Assembly (NCBI RefSeq): GCF_964355755.1
Contig: NC_092678.1
Location: 11,382,922-11,446,921, forward strand
DNA from: Antedon mediterranea
Taxonomy: Eukaryota > Echinodermata > Crinoidea > Comatulida > Antedonidae
Direction of reading: 5' to 3'
DNA: 64,000 bases
In this document: positions 1 to 13,700 of the stretch, one piece after another
How positions within the stretch are numbered: position 1 is the first letter of the stretch
How the letters are laid out: the number at the start of each line of letters is the position of its first letter
Notes under the pieces: model-generated
Told to the model about the DNA's origin: nothing
The model's database searches: none
What the model saw: only the letters and a program-made list of their open reading frames with translations
Position numbers and translations under genes: made by a program

Positions 1-125
1 TGTAAAACACTATCTTCACATGTTGACTATTGCTGTGTTATCTGGGGCAATGCCATAGTAAAAATGCTTTGAGAAACTCCGCTGCCAAGATTATTACAAG
101 AAGCCTCACAAAACTTTATACCCAT
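1..125 (+). pseudogene. Non-LTR retrotransposon RT fragment (C-terminal)
   Basis: The first bases read in frame as a reverse-transcriptase C-terminal block, with SSHVDYCCVIWGNA (positions 13-54), the equivalent of the common LDYC..VWGN motif. A frameshift near base 55 moves to a frame reading KNALRNSAAKIITRS, equivalent to LQNRAARIITG of the same family. The rest of the RT lies off the window to the left. It is a decayed Jockey/CR1-type LINE remnant. Motif recognition is by eye; the clade is inferred. Confidence 0.7.
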
Positions 126-885
126 CAATTCTTGATGTTTTGTAAAAATAATGCATATATAATATTAAAAACCAGGTCATTTCTTGTCTTAAATGTATGT
201 TTAAGGTTAAGTATAAAAAAAAGAGAAAAACAATGCACTACTTAAGTAGCTATCGTCGAATATTCTAGACGTCTCTAGATCTAGCTTAGTTAGCCTTAGT
301 TTTGTAGGCCTGGTCAAAGAGCGGTAACGTACAAACACTGTATGCTAGCTATAGTACTAGCCGGACATCTTGTTGCTGAATTAATTGTCTTTCCTCCTTT
401 TTTGGCAGAATCTGTTAATACAAATTGGGGATTAAAACAATTTGTTTACCTTTACAAGCAATCAATCAAAGTGGGTGCATCACATCACAATATGGAAATA
501 TCAACCCGCACGCGATGTATCCTGGTATTTATAGCTTGACTTTTTGTAACCGTTTAATGGCGAAAAACTTAATAGGTCCATATATTATTTATTTTTATAT
601 AAAATATAGTGTGTAGAAGCAATAATTATAAAATCTTGAGTAAATGTTCCTCTATCTTTCTTTCTGACCATTTTCATATCACAGAAAATATCTATTATAG
701 CTAATAGTAGAAACGTTAGTATTCCTAAGCTAAAACAAGCTATAAGAAAAATAGTCATTTCATAGTAATAAGCTCTGGAAAACCTTTCAGATGATCTAAC
801 CGTCTGATTTATGATGTTTTAGAGCGGTCGTCCGGGTGGGCTTATACTCGAGTGCCTCATTTTGCATAAAAATTATTCAAAAGGA
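126..885. other. No recognisable gene or repeat
   Basis: AT-rich sequence with scattered short open frames lacking coding character. It may be intron of the FAM194-domain gene, whose upstream exons were not found here. Confidence 0.4.
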
Positions 886-1110
886 GTGAAGTCGTGGCTT
901 GGTGGTTATGATGCTTGGCTACCACTCCAAGGGTCCTGGGTTGAAGTCCCGTCATATGTCAGGATTTTTTCTAAGGACAAAATTACAACTCCACTCCCAA
1001 AGACTTGTAATAAGACTTTGTTTATGTAGAGCATCTTGTGTATATGTTTGTCTGAGGGTCCCTAATGATTAGCAATTGCTGGATGGATCACCCTCAGTAA
1101 ATATGGTTTA
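886..1110 (+). mobile_element. tRNA-derived SINE
   Basis: A pol III promoter-like head is visible: an A-box-like TGGCTTGGTGGTTATGATG near 893-911 and a B-box-like GGTTGAAGTCCCG near 940-952, spaced as in a tRNA. A body of about 150 bp follows that shares GGAGTGGAGTT and ATCCATCC-type segments with the inverted copy at 1985-2175. Two copies of the same family lying 1 kb apart in opposite orientation support SINE identity. Confidence 0.65.
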
Positions 1111-1125
1111 AAAAAAAGTCGAAGA

Positions 1126-1173
1126 TGGGCTTATACCCGAATATGGGCTTATACCCGAATATGGGCTTATAAC
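1126..1173. repeat. 18-bp tandem repeat, about 3 units
   Basis: The unit ATGGGCTTATACCCGAAT is repeated two and a half times, and a further GGGCTTATACTCGAG-like copy sits at 838. This is a small minisatellite. Confidence 0.7.
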
Positions 1174-1566
1174 CGCGTCAGTACAGTATTTAAATCTAGT
1201 TTAACTGCATAAATTTGGTTTTATAGTGTTATACCTGAAAGCCAGTTTAAAAATACCTGATTGATGTCCGGAAGGACTTAGTTTATCTTTTAAATTTAGG
1301 TTTATTTTTCTTTATATTTATTTTTTTTTTTTTAATATTCAATGTTTTGTTTTTTAATTGCCTTAATGAAAAATACCTTTGGGTGAATCAATTGTTTTTT
1401 AAAAGAAAAACTTGTCTAAAAAATGAATTATCGATTTTGGATGTGTTATTCTCCATAAAATGTAAAAATGTCTTTTGTACCAATTTTTTTCGGATAGGGC
1501 CTATATTAATTGGTCCAACTACCAGACAATTGGTTTTCAGTACGTTTCCTTAAACTTTCTTTTTAG

Positions 1567-1725
1567 TTACCTCTCTGGTAGGTCTGCCATTATCATCAGT
1601 AGAAATGGTATTGATAAACCTGGAATCTATGCCATTGTTTATGCAGACACAGATGAGCATTCCATGATTGCAACATTCACACCTTATGGAAAAGCATGTT
1701 GCTATCACCCTAATGGAGTTGCAAG
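1567..1725 (+). CDS. FAM194-like gene, first visible exon (FAM194 domain core)
   Basis: Acceptor TTTTTAG|T, donor AAG|GTATAC; enters and leaves in phase 2. It encodes a 53-residue segment with YLSGRSAIIISRNG, then VYADTDEHSMIATFTPYG and YHPNGVAR, the alternating strand/turn signature of the FAM194 domain. Continued reading past the donor soon loses coding character. Confidence 0.8.
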
Positions 1726-4700
1726 GTATACATTAAAGGTTCATAATCTCTCACTAAAATGTCTTCAAAAGTTAAAACTTATATCTTATGTAGTTTCATC
1801 CTCAATTGTGTGGATTTTACTTTTTTACAATTCTATATAGAAGATTTGGACTTTTGACGCATCACAAAAGAATATGTAGTGTTACGAATTACTAGATTAT
1901 ATTTCTATGGTATTTATAGCAATTTATGGCTAAATAATGAATCTTCTCTCTCTCTCTCTCTCTCTCATACTCATCCAACAGCGAGTAACTCGCCAATTAC
2001 AGGATGGATAAACTATTTAATAATTTATCGTGCTTATAAACTAAGTCTCATTTGAGGCTTAGGGAGTGGAGTTGAAAGAGTCATGAGTTACAACCCTGCA
2101 CTAGGTCAGGAGTGAACCCGGGACCTTGGGATTGGAAGGCAAGCACGTTAACCACCAAGCTACAGCTCCACTCCAATCTAAACTGTGTTATTAAACTCTA
2201 AAAGACCTAAACCTTATTATTGATTTTTTTAAATACAGATTTATAGCTATGGAGAAAACAGCAATGCTTTTGGAGATTGATGGAAAGGTATCACAAAAAA
2301 TAAACTGGCCACTACCTCATACAAAGCTTGCAACACCAATCTTTATTCAACTCAATGAACAGATTAGCTTCAAATGCATCAACCGAAACCAGATGGTTTT
2401 AGGGTTTTACTGTCAGAAAGAATCTGTCAAGTTTCAAGTTGGACATAATATAAATAGTATAGAGCCACAGAGCCAAGAGGAGTTGGTAAGAAATTCTGTT
2501 TAATGATTGCTTGTAATTCTCAGTGTGTGCTTTATGTATATTCTATACAGTTGGACTTTATAACCTGGGTGCAGTACAAATTTTGCGGGAAAAAAGTATA
2601 GGAAATTTTTTGGCCTATATAACACAAACAAATGCCTATTAACACACACAAATACCTATATATAGGGGATAGGGAAAATCAATTAACGGTTTTTGTTACT
2701 TGCAGTTGTGTTTTAATGATTAAAATTAGTAGAGGCTTACTTTAATAACTACTTCTCATAGTAGTTGATGAATCAAGTCGATACGATGACGTCATCATGC
2801 CAGAATCCAATATGGCGTCCAATTTGGCGGAAAAAACAGGGTATTGCTAAACCCCGCAAAACCTCAAAAAAACATAGCAAACCCCACCGAACAAACATAA
2901 AAGTGATTGAATCATGTAGTGTACAGGAATTTGTGTGTTAAAAGTGGCGTAAAAAAAAATTTTTTCTGACATTCTATATGGTACACTCTATCAGAAAAAC
3001 CCAAAAAAAATTTTCCTATACTTTTTTCCCGCAAATGTGTATATTAACTGTTCTGTACCCAGGCTATTAAACATATCATGCACATTTTAATCGACTATAG
3101 AGCGAGTATCGTTCAAGATATTCGTAATATTCTTGAGTGATACATTAGGTGACGTATGAACGACTTAGCAGCAAGTTATGTGTCTAAACCGTTACAGCGT
3201 AATGCAACGCTTCATACAAAATTGTAGTTTATTAGTGGAAAACAGAAGACAGTATTGTTCAAGCATACAATGCTTCTGTAATACAACATTTATTATATCA
3301 GTCACACCATTTTGTGATGTGAAACAATGCCTGACCCATACTTGCCCCAGGCCAACGTATCCATGTCGATGTGAGGTGATGGAATAAATGGTCTACTGAA
3401 AAAAGAAGGGCAACAGAAATTTGGTTGTGCTACATAACTATATTTGTTGATAAAGTTTGCGGTACACCACGTATATTAGTTCTGAAAGAAATTTTGGATT
3501 TTCTACACCAAATTGCTGTAAATATAGATAGAGCTAATAAGCATTGAATTTGCCTTCTCACACCAAAGTGTGCCTTTTTGGGGCTTCCCCTAGACGTATG
3601 TTCGCATTGAACTTGAACACAAAACAAAATATCGAGTGAATGATCAAACAATCGGCGGTTCCGCACAGAGCGCGCGCATCTAACATACGGCAACAAATGT
3701 TATCATTCTTTTAAATAGTACATGTGTGTGAGGAGGAGGAAAAAATATGATCGTTTTGCTCATAGGTGCTACATGAGAGTGTCTTTTCCGGCCATTAATC
3801 ATGAATGTTATGTGCAAGAACACCATTTCCGGCCATCTAGGGGTGTCATTTACCCTGGCTATGGCCCTGATCAGCCTAAAAGAGCCTCCCATCCAGAGAA
3901 CATTCATGTTTACACCTAAATTGTTTTCATAAAGGAGTTTAACAAATTCATTAATAAAAATAGAGAATAAAATTTGTCAAAGTACACTCCTTTGTGGATA
4001 TTAAACTCAGGAAGCTATTAATGTATAGTTTTACCTCAATTTAACAAGAAGATGAATTACTCTTCAATGTAAATATGTGGTCTTTGAAATGATGATTGAA
4101 TCTATAGCCTCCCTGGACTGTTGGAATATAATAGATAAATGTCTTTCTCTCAAATAGTATTCAAATAACGAGTGCGATGGTATAAATAATTTCATGAGGG
4201 GAAAGATGAAATTCTCTATTCTTATTTTCACCAAAAGAAGTTATTTTTACCATTGCACAAATACAAAACATTCATTATTTAAGTATTATTTTTTAAATAT
4301 TTTTATATGCCAAAGTCAAGCAAAACAACAGGCATCGCTTTTGGATTTAACACAGGGATTTTCACAGTTGGCCTGGGTTTTTTTCATTTTTGTTTTCCTA
4401 CAAATAAAGCTAGAAAAAGTAATATCACACAATTGTTTAATAGTACCATCTAACAACATGTGTCATACAGTCATCCAATCAAATGGCAAGAATATATATA
4501 TATATTTAGGTGTAATGTTGAAACTTGCACAATACTGTATAACAAAATTGTCAACAAGAGTAATCCATGTAATCATAAGCTGTTTCAACAAGAGTAATCC
4601 ATGTAATCATAAGCTGTTTCAACAAGAGTAATCCATGTAATCATAAGCTGTTTCAACAAGAGTAATCCATGTAATCATAAGCTGTTTCAACAAGAGTAAT

Positions 4701-7700
4701 CCATGTAATCATAAGCTGTTTCAACAAGAGTAATCCATGTAATCATAAGCTGTTTCAACAAGAGTAATCCATGTAATCATAAGCTGTTTCAAACAACATT
4801 GTCAGCCTTAAAATGGACCTGAAATGGATTTTCGATTTTTTTCATTTTAGAATGATGTTTTGGGGGCTATTAGGTGTTGCTAGAATGTATATTGTTACAA
4901 AATATAAATTGACCCTTTTGGGGAAAGCCCCATTTGAAAATCAAAAAAATTTGCGGGTGACGTCACTTTGCGAATATATTCCTATCCCTCCAATGGACAA
5001 TTTGCAGTTTTTTGGCTATAGTATAACTCTTGAAATCTATGGAGTATTTTCTAAAAAATGCTTGTGCATTTGCAGAAACGTATTTAGAATTTGTTTAGAT
5101 AAAATTATTACCGTATAAACGGTTATTCATCGAGTAAATGACGATTTAAAATCTTAAAATCAACGGTTTTTTTCTGGCAATACCGAAGTTGGCCTGGCAA
5201 CGTTGTCCGGGATACAGCTCCGTGCGCAATGATGCGTATCCATATTTTCCGTTCGTGTATTTTGTATCGTTCGTAATTTATACTGCTAAAATGTGTTAGT
5301 TTCTTTAGTTTTTAGTTTAGCAGAATTAAATTAGTAATATGAGATGATAATTTATTTGTCACGAATCAGGCAGTTCGAAAACGAATTTTATTCATATTTT
5401 ACTTTGGCTTGACAATGAGCGCAGCAAGTTGTTGATATCGCTTTGGTCCTTGGATGCACATGAAACGGAGCCTCGCCGCATGATGTGGGTGGTGGATCGA
5501 CTCCGCGCACTGGATTGGGGGCCTAGGCCTAGTAAAGGTTTGGGAGGTAGGCCTTCTAAATTCGGGTTTTAGAACAAACGAAGTACATTTTAGGGACCTA
5601 TATTTCAACAACATTAGATATTGAATAAATTAGTATTAGTGTCAACGCTTCGCGTATCTTTCCAGGCCGTCGATCATTCACTGACTATCGGGCGGCATAC
5701 ACGCTCTCGATATCATCGTGTGTATATGTGACGTCGTGAATATAGAGGCTTCCGACGGCCGTTGAAATAGAATATTGCAATGGCGTGAGTAATTTTCGCT
5801 AATTTACCCTGGTATCTTAAAATTTCGTTTTTACTCAAAATACTATACATTTTGTTTTTATTTGTATGGGTTTGTGTTAATTTGATACATTTAAATAACA
5901 TGTGTGAATTTCTTGAAAGTAGAGTACCGAGAAAATGGCAATCTTCATCTTTGATACCTTAATTATTTCTGGCATAAACAATAATGGCAATTGGCCTGCA
6001 GAATGATTAAAAATTACAATACTGTTATAAAGTATTATAATAGAATGAATTTAACAATGCAACTTTCAACATCTTAAATCAGATAACCTTTTTTTATCTT
6101 TTATTAAGGGCTATCTTGTTACTAAAGAATTGTTTATGTCAAAAGCAGCAGAGGAGAGTGTTAAGCTCACATTACAACCTCCCAAGAAAATGGCTAGTTT
6201 TAAGGATGGTAAGAGGGTGGGCAAAAAAGCTTCTAAGCCTAAAACTAGCCCACAGACAGAGTTTATTACACTGATAAGAAACATGGAGATTCCTGAGAAG
6301 GTACACTATAGCATACCAGATGAGCGGGAACATAGTCGAATCTTGCGCAAAATCAAGTAAGAAATTTTTTCATTGAGTTCCATCCGACATTGGTAAAAAA
6401 CAAACTTCTCTCAAGGCCTTTGTTTATAATGACCTTGTTCGAAAACTTAGGCCCTGTTCAGACCCATGGCGTTAGACCGTTTTAGCGTACGACGCTAAAA
6501 GAATGTGTGTCTGAACAGTTGGGGATTAGCGTACAACGCGTCGTACAACGGTTGTAGCGTTGTAGTGGAAAACGGTTGATAGTACCGTTTTAGCGTACGA
6601 CGCTACTGTAAGTCAACGTTGTATCCAATCAGAACGTTTCCTGTTATGACGCGTTACAAGGTTTGACCTAGGCTGACATCTTGTATCGTCAATGTGTGAG
6701 ATGGATTTCAATAACAAAAAGGCCAGAATAAATAAGGCCTAACTACACTACAAATACAACTGTTACAAAGGCTACAAACTACTATCAACTGATTACCATT
6801 ATATTTTCTAACAAATGACATAAATACATGCACCTTGTATTTAAACATAGATCCCATCCGCTTTTAGGCCTAGCTAGGCCTAGAGTCATTCACGCATTTC
6901 ATTCAAGCTAAAAACTAGCGTGGGACATCAAGTCACTCATTCATATACAAGGCAGACTAGACTGGACAAGTGCTGAAAACCCCCTAACTCCTAAAAAAAT
7001 CAGTAAACAAACAAGGGGAGCTGTATCCCTTTTATTAGCAAGTTAAGGGTTATTTTCAACCTACTGGAACAAAGAATATATATCTTTGACTGGACTGGAT
7101 AGACTAATCACAATCAATTTTTTCTCATCATTAGAATAGGAGGCCTGCTTTATTTTCGTAACACAAGAACCTGGGGAAAATGTTTTTTAATACAAAATAA
7201 AAACAATAGAAACAGAAATTTGGCTTTACAATATTTTTCTTAAATAAATGCTGAGGTATGTTGTTTTATTTACGGCAAATTTTGTCATAATTGTAGGGCT
7301 GAGATCTAGGCCTATACACAGTGGAAATAATGATGAAAACACGTGGGTAAGAGGACATGAATATGCAACTAGAAACAACCTGAATGACGTAGTTCCGTTG
7401 TAACGATAATCGTACGCTATGGGTCTGAACACCTCGTTTTTTTCTCTGCGGTTTGTAACGTGACCTTGCTAGTAACGTTGTACGCTAAAACGGTCTAACG
7501 CCATGGGTCTGAACAGGGCCTTAGATTGAAAAGAACAATAGAGTAAATTTTTTGGAAAACTGGAAAATTAATGTTTTTGATTAATTCTGTTAAATCTATT
7601 GGTTAAAGGGTATATTTCTGTCAAATTAGGAAAACTATACCATAATAAACATTTTGTAACCGTGAGCATTGAATATGTTAAAAAAAAAATGTTATAGGCA

Positions 7701-10700
7701 AAGTAAGTTACTTCTAACAATCATTAGGCCAAAAAAAAAAAATAGTTTGTTTGCTGTCATCCGCCGCCCCTAATTTCGCCAAAAATTTGAGGTGGAGATA
7801 AGAAAAAGTTTTTTTTTTACGTTGAGGGCGCTTTTAAAAAAAAGTTTTTTATGATTTTTTTTGGCCGAAAAGGTGTAAAAATGGAGTGTGCGAGGATGAA
7901 ACAATAAAAATAACGTAGCGTATATTTCGGTGTATAATCGCACTTTTGACACGCAAATTTAACCTCTAAATTAAGGGTGCGTCTTATACACCGAACATAA
8001 ATGCCTCAACACACAGATATCGCCACCTCGTTGGCTAGGCCTGGGCTTTTTAAGGTAAGGCCTAGGCCTATTAGTATTACTAAAGTCTAAAGAGTAGGCC
8101 TAGCCTAGCTACAGTGTACTAGCGTAACAGCAACCTGCTAGTTTTCAAGGCATTTTAGCGTGATTTTGTACTAAATATGATGAAAAGATTTTTTCATTAT
8201 GGAGCTGTTTTAAAGCGCTCCGATAAAATTTCATTTGTAAACGTTTACGATTGGAATAGTATTATAGTTATACGCACGACCGTCGTACCCCCAGCGCGAG
8301 CTAGCCCTTCAAGCTTGGCAACCACATTGTGTACACAGTATTCGACTAGTATATTCTCCAGTTGATTATAGCATAGACCTAGCGTACACACTTCTAGGAT
8401 ACATAGATACTAATCGAATTAGATTGTCCGTGAAAACGTGCGCCTCTCTCGATAAAAGGATCGAGCGAGGCTAGCCCACACACACACGTGCGGTCATGCA
8501 CTCCATGTTGCGGGTGCGAAACTCATGAATAACAAGTTAGAAAGAACTGACGGAATGGGGGACTTCCCTTCTTGTTGAGGCTGGGCTTTTATACATTGAC
8601 GATATACAAAATACCGATATTTTACTCTCAGGTAGGGGTGCGTCTTATACAGGTGCGACTTATACACCGAAATATATGGTACACTAACTTCTAAAATATT
8701 TAATTAGGCCTGCTAACAACGACCTACTGTGTAGTAGGGCTAGGCTAGTTTAGACACGGGGCCTAACGCGCCGAAAACAGAATTAAAGTGTGAAACAAAT
8801 TATGAATAGATGTACGTTTGAGCTCGTTGTTTATTCAGTGTGTTTTGTTAAAATATTAATGGAAATTACAGTGCTCATAAAATAGCGTGTTATCAAAAAT
8901 TAATATGATTGTAGTCTATTTTTTTCGCCGGTAAAACCAAGGGCGGACTAAATGTTTCTTCTGCCACTAAATTAAAATTTAGATCCCATTTCATCATAAT
9001 AATAACCAGGGTTGGAAGAGCCTATGTAAATTGACAGACTGCAGCGTACAATTAACCAGCAGTCAACAATACCACGCACAGTTTACTGGCGATCAGTGTA
9101 TTCTTTTATGTGGATGTTTCTGAACATGCTCAGAATTAATTTCTGACTGTTTAGATTGCTTGTGTGTGTCATGAGTCATATATTACAAGATAAGATTACT
9201 TTTCTCTCCAAATCAATTAATTTTAACATTTACGAAATTTGAAAATACAATCGATCAGTCTACCTGTCATGTTGCTATCTGTCTGGTGTTGTCCCATCTT
9301 GATTATTGTAATTCTCTGCTCCATGGTTGCTCTGAGAAAGATATTAAGTGTATTCCACTACTTCAGAACATGGCTGCTTAACTTGTTTTGTCTAAAAATT
9401 TAAATAATGTGGGTCACTTATTTTCATCTTTACAGTAAATTTCAATTTAAAGAAATTCAAATTTTTGAAACGCATGTGAAAGAAAATTGATTGAGAAAGA
9501 ATATATTAAAATGTAGAAGAAAATGGGGTAAGCAAGCGCGATGGGCTCTATTAAATGGGAGTAACTAGTGCAAAAGAGAAAAAATCCTTTTAGCCATATG
9601 GTGACATCAGAACGTCTGGTAGATACAAATTGTACATGAATTGATATCTACAACTCATCAGCTTCCATAATACATTTAAAAAAATGGAGTCACCAGTCAT
9701 CCTGAGGAGCTATAAACCGATTAAAAATAGGTAAATTTGTGTAAATATTTGCATCCAATTATTTTATTAAAGTTTAACGTGCACATGCGTCGTTATTTTG
9801 CAGTTAAAGTTCATCAAAATTAATTAAATCTACTACAGAAGGTATGAAAAACAAAAATTGATTGCAAAAACGCAAAGAAAAATATGGACACATCTATATG
9901 TTTGTAAATATTATGTAAGTGGAAGATCTTCAACACTTCTATTACTCTGATAGGCAAATTGCAGTGAATCGAGAAAGAATTTGACCGGATCAAACAACTA
10001 CCTGAGTACAATTTTTGCTAGGCACTTTAACAACATTAGATGTGATACTGAGTTCCTTAGGGTTTGTTTTTTTTCGTAACTGGTGAGATATAGGCCGTTT
10101 TCCATTGATTGGGCACTGTACCATTTACTAAGCTCTCATTATAAAGTTAATTTTGCTAATCTGCTAAATTATTTTGCTGTTTATCTTGTTGTTCCTCTTT
10201 ATCATTTTGATTTAGCTTTTTGCTTATTTTATTTTGTATGTCCATTGAGATCCAGCCACTGATACCCACAGCAATGTCATTATTTTCAGTAATTTGCTTT
10301 TGGATTTATATGTATTGTATGAATGATGAAAATAGAAAAATGACATTTTATAGAGAAATTAAGAAAAAAATTGCATTTACATTTAAAGAAATGTGGTTGG
10401 CATTTATTATTTGTTTATATTTTTGGTTAAGCTAAAATATTAAAGAAGTGCTTATAAGCAAATAAATTATGGTGTGTTTTTTGTCTTGGATTTAATAAAA
10501 AATTAAGAAAATAGTTTTGCTTAGAAATATTAATAAACCTGACTTTTAAAATTAAGGATTTAGATTTTTTTATTTTTTTTTTTGCTATTAAAGCAAGTTT
10601 GATAAATCCAGTCCATGCATCTCATAACATAAACAAGCATGCTGGTATTTAAACTTAGCTGCCTTTACTACCTTTCCTATGCTAATTAAAATCTTCTGAG

Positions 10701-13700
10701 CTCTCTTTTTGCATGGTAAAATGTCTACTTTATTTTGCTGCTGAAGGAGTCTTATCTTCTCGTTTTAAATTTGAACATTGTTGTTTTGTATTTTTTTAAA
10801 TAACTAGGAATATATGTGACGATTGGATGGAGCATTACAGGCTAGCAATTGGTATCACCTCACCACATCTACGCAACATGAGTATTGGTCCAAGGCGACG
10901 TACACGCTCTACACACTCGGCAAAATCTGTTCCCGGTTGTTTTGCTCCTTGTCTAAAAGAAAATGTAGATGAGATGAAGGAATATAATCCAACATTTGTC
11001 CCAGAAGTATCTATATCTTCTCGTGTTCCGTCAGCACCACCAATTAAATATGGAAGTGGTCAACGGCCCATCAGTTCCTATTCTACAGCTTCAAAAGCAT
11101 ACAGCCTCGCATCTAGTCGAAAGCGTACAGAAGACAAAGTGCGAATAGAAGTCGATGGACAGTCTGTGCATTCTAAACCACAAACTCCAGCTCCATCAAC
11201 TTGGTATGTATACATGTAAATTTTTAAGAAATGATTTTAATCCAGTTGCACCTAGTAGTTGTTAATAAATTTCCTATTCCTTGTCTTATTTAGCCCTGAG
11301 ACCTATGCAGCTTCATTGTCAGCAGGAATCTCTATTTATGCATCACCAGTTGCAAAATATTCAAATGCATCAGTAGTGGAATTAAATGAGAAAAAGCAAC
11401 TTCTTACACCTCTTAAAGGCTGCACTGTGTATCCTTTGTATTTAGTTTTGTTTGTAATGTACACTAGAAATTGAAAGAATGTAGAAAAAAGGTATATAAA
11501 ATATATAATAATTCTACATTTGTTGGTATAGTAAAAACATGAGCTGTGAGGCAATTTTCGTTTAGTACATATATATTGACCATGTTAGCTGGTGTTAGAT
11601 ATTTTTCTTACATTACCTAACATCAGTGTATTACGTAATGAATTCTTTGGTGAGAGTATATCCACTTGCAAATGTAGTCGTCATCATATCCCAATTTTGA
11701 CCGATATTGAGTTTGATTGTTTCATCAATAAGGAAGTGACTCCAAATCAGTTAGTAGTTATCAGCATTATTTCCACGCTTTATCCTGATTTAACAACCCG
11801 CTCAATGCTCACCAAACTATATGAACATCAAAACAAAAACAGGACAAAACCTTGTTATCAGGTAATATTAATTGTCCTTATATTATTACACTTGTTTTGT
11901 ACTATATTTGTTTCCCTTTCCAAAAAAATGAATGAATGAATGAATGTAATAAAGACTTAATTTACTTTCTGCAGGTTCATAATCATATAGAACATCATGA
12001 TATAAGAAACTCACTGTAATTTCTGAATGTGAACCTAATGATATATCATGCAGATGGATTTATGTGATGTGTATGGTGTGATATCATTTATTATAGGCAT
12101 CCAATGGAGTATAACAAATTAGTGTGAGCAAGTATTCTCAAATGTACTTGGAATAATTTATGTTGTTTTCAGAGTCACCTAGATCCATATCGTCTTCTAA
12201 TATATGATGTTACAAATGCTGCTTTGTACACTGAGCATAATCAACCGATGTTGTTAAGGCGTCATAATGCGGTCCCTGGCATGTTTCTGGTGAGTCGTGT
12301 ATTTTGTTATACAGCTTTGAATCTACAGCATGTGGCTAATGACAATCAATAGAAATCAAATTTTGGTTGAACCAAGGTGTTTTCAGAATGTTTGCTGACA
12401 TTTTAGACACTACAATACACTTTGCAAGATGTAAATTAGTAAAGCAGTTTTGTTTGCCATAAAGTTATGCATTTTACAATCAAATTAAATATATATTTTC
12501 CGAATTCAATTTTGAACTTTTCCGATATGGGCGTCTAAACCAAATATTTTTGTTATTATCATCCATAAAGTTTTCTTTGTTGTTAGTTTCAGTAATTTGT
12601 ATTAGTTGGATGAAGTAAGCGTTTTATTATAATTATTGAGAAAATCCATTCCAAATATATCATTTTTGTGATTGCTTTAATTTCTATTTGGTCCAAGGCC
12701 ATTTATTGGTCAATTAATGTGTTTGTGACACTTTTATAAATTTGTATAATATATATGGGATAGATGAGATCAGATCATCAGATTCTTACAATTGAAAAAT
12801 CAAATTATGTTCTGTTTTTATTTGGAAATTATTCAGTGGATATACCCTGGAATCAGGTTGCACTATTTATATTGCATAAAACTGGCATACACCAAAACTG
12901 TGATACATTCAAACATTGATCTGTATTGACAAGCAACTGGATTCAGACAAACAAAATGATTGGCCCTGCTCAATATTTCCTGTTAACAATTTGAAATCAA
13001 TATGTAGAGTATATTAAATTGACAGTTTTATTTATATCTATTATGAATTTCTTTTTTTTTTCAATAACTTTATTAAAGCTGCATTTTGTTTGTAACAAAT
13101 TATAAGCAGAGGAGGCGCATCCAGCATGTTGAATTAGGGGTGGGCGGTGGGTCCACACCAGACACCAAATACACTCGCTACAGGATCCAAAATCAATCAA
13201 CCATGAGCTTTGCCAATCACAGAAAAGCTTGATTGAATTACAATGACATCATACCACTGGTATGGTGGTTTTTAATTTTGTAGTCGAGCTCTTACAGAAA
13301 TATTCACAAATTTGTTCAAAAATGAAATAAATGGACCTTCTTTATAGTATATTTTCTCTAAAGGATTTGAATAATAAATACATGATGATATTTAACCACA
13401 TATTATTGATCATGTTTGATGGTGAAATGTTTTTTTAAAAAAGTTAACGGGGTCCTACTAAATACCTATCAGAGCAACAAATTTACCACCAGAGAGCAGC
13501 AACCTGCTTGTAATTTATTATTAATGGTATATTACAAATTTCAAAGCTTAATTCTTTTCAGGAACTGATAAAATTGAATTGAATGCGTTCGATCATAATA
13601 ACGCGTTCATCCGTGTCTATTGTGTATTGTATTCAGCGGGCAACTGTGTAGCGCTACCGATGCATTTATTTGGTCAAATAAATAACTATAACATTTCAAA

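Noticed and set aside
4194-4631. 145-residue open frame
   Set aside because: Its 3' part is the 34-bp minisatellite, and the 5' part is AT-rich without splice sites or coding composition.
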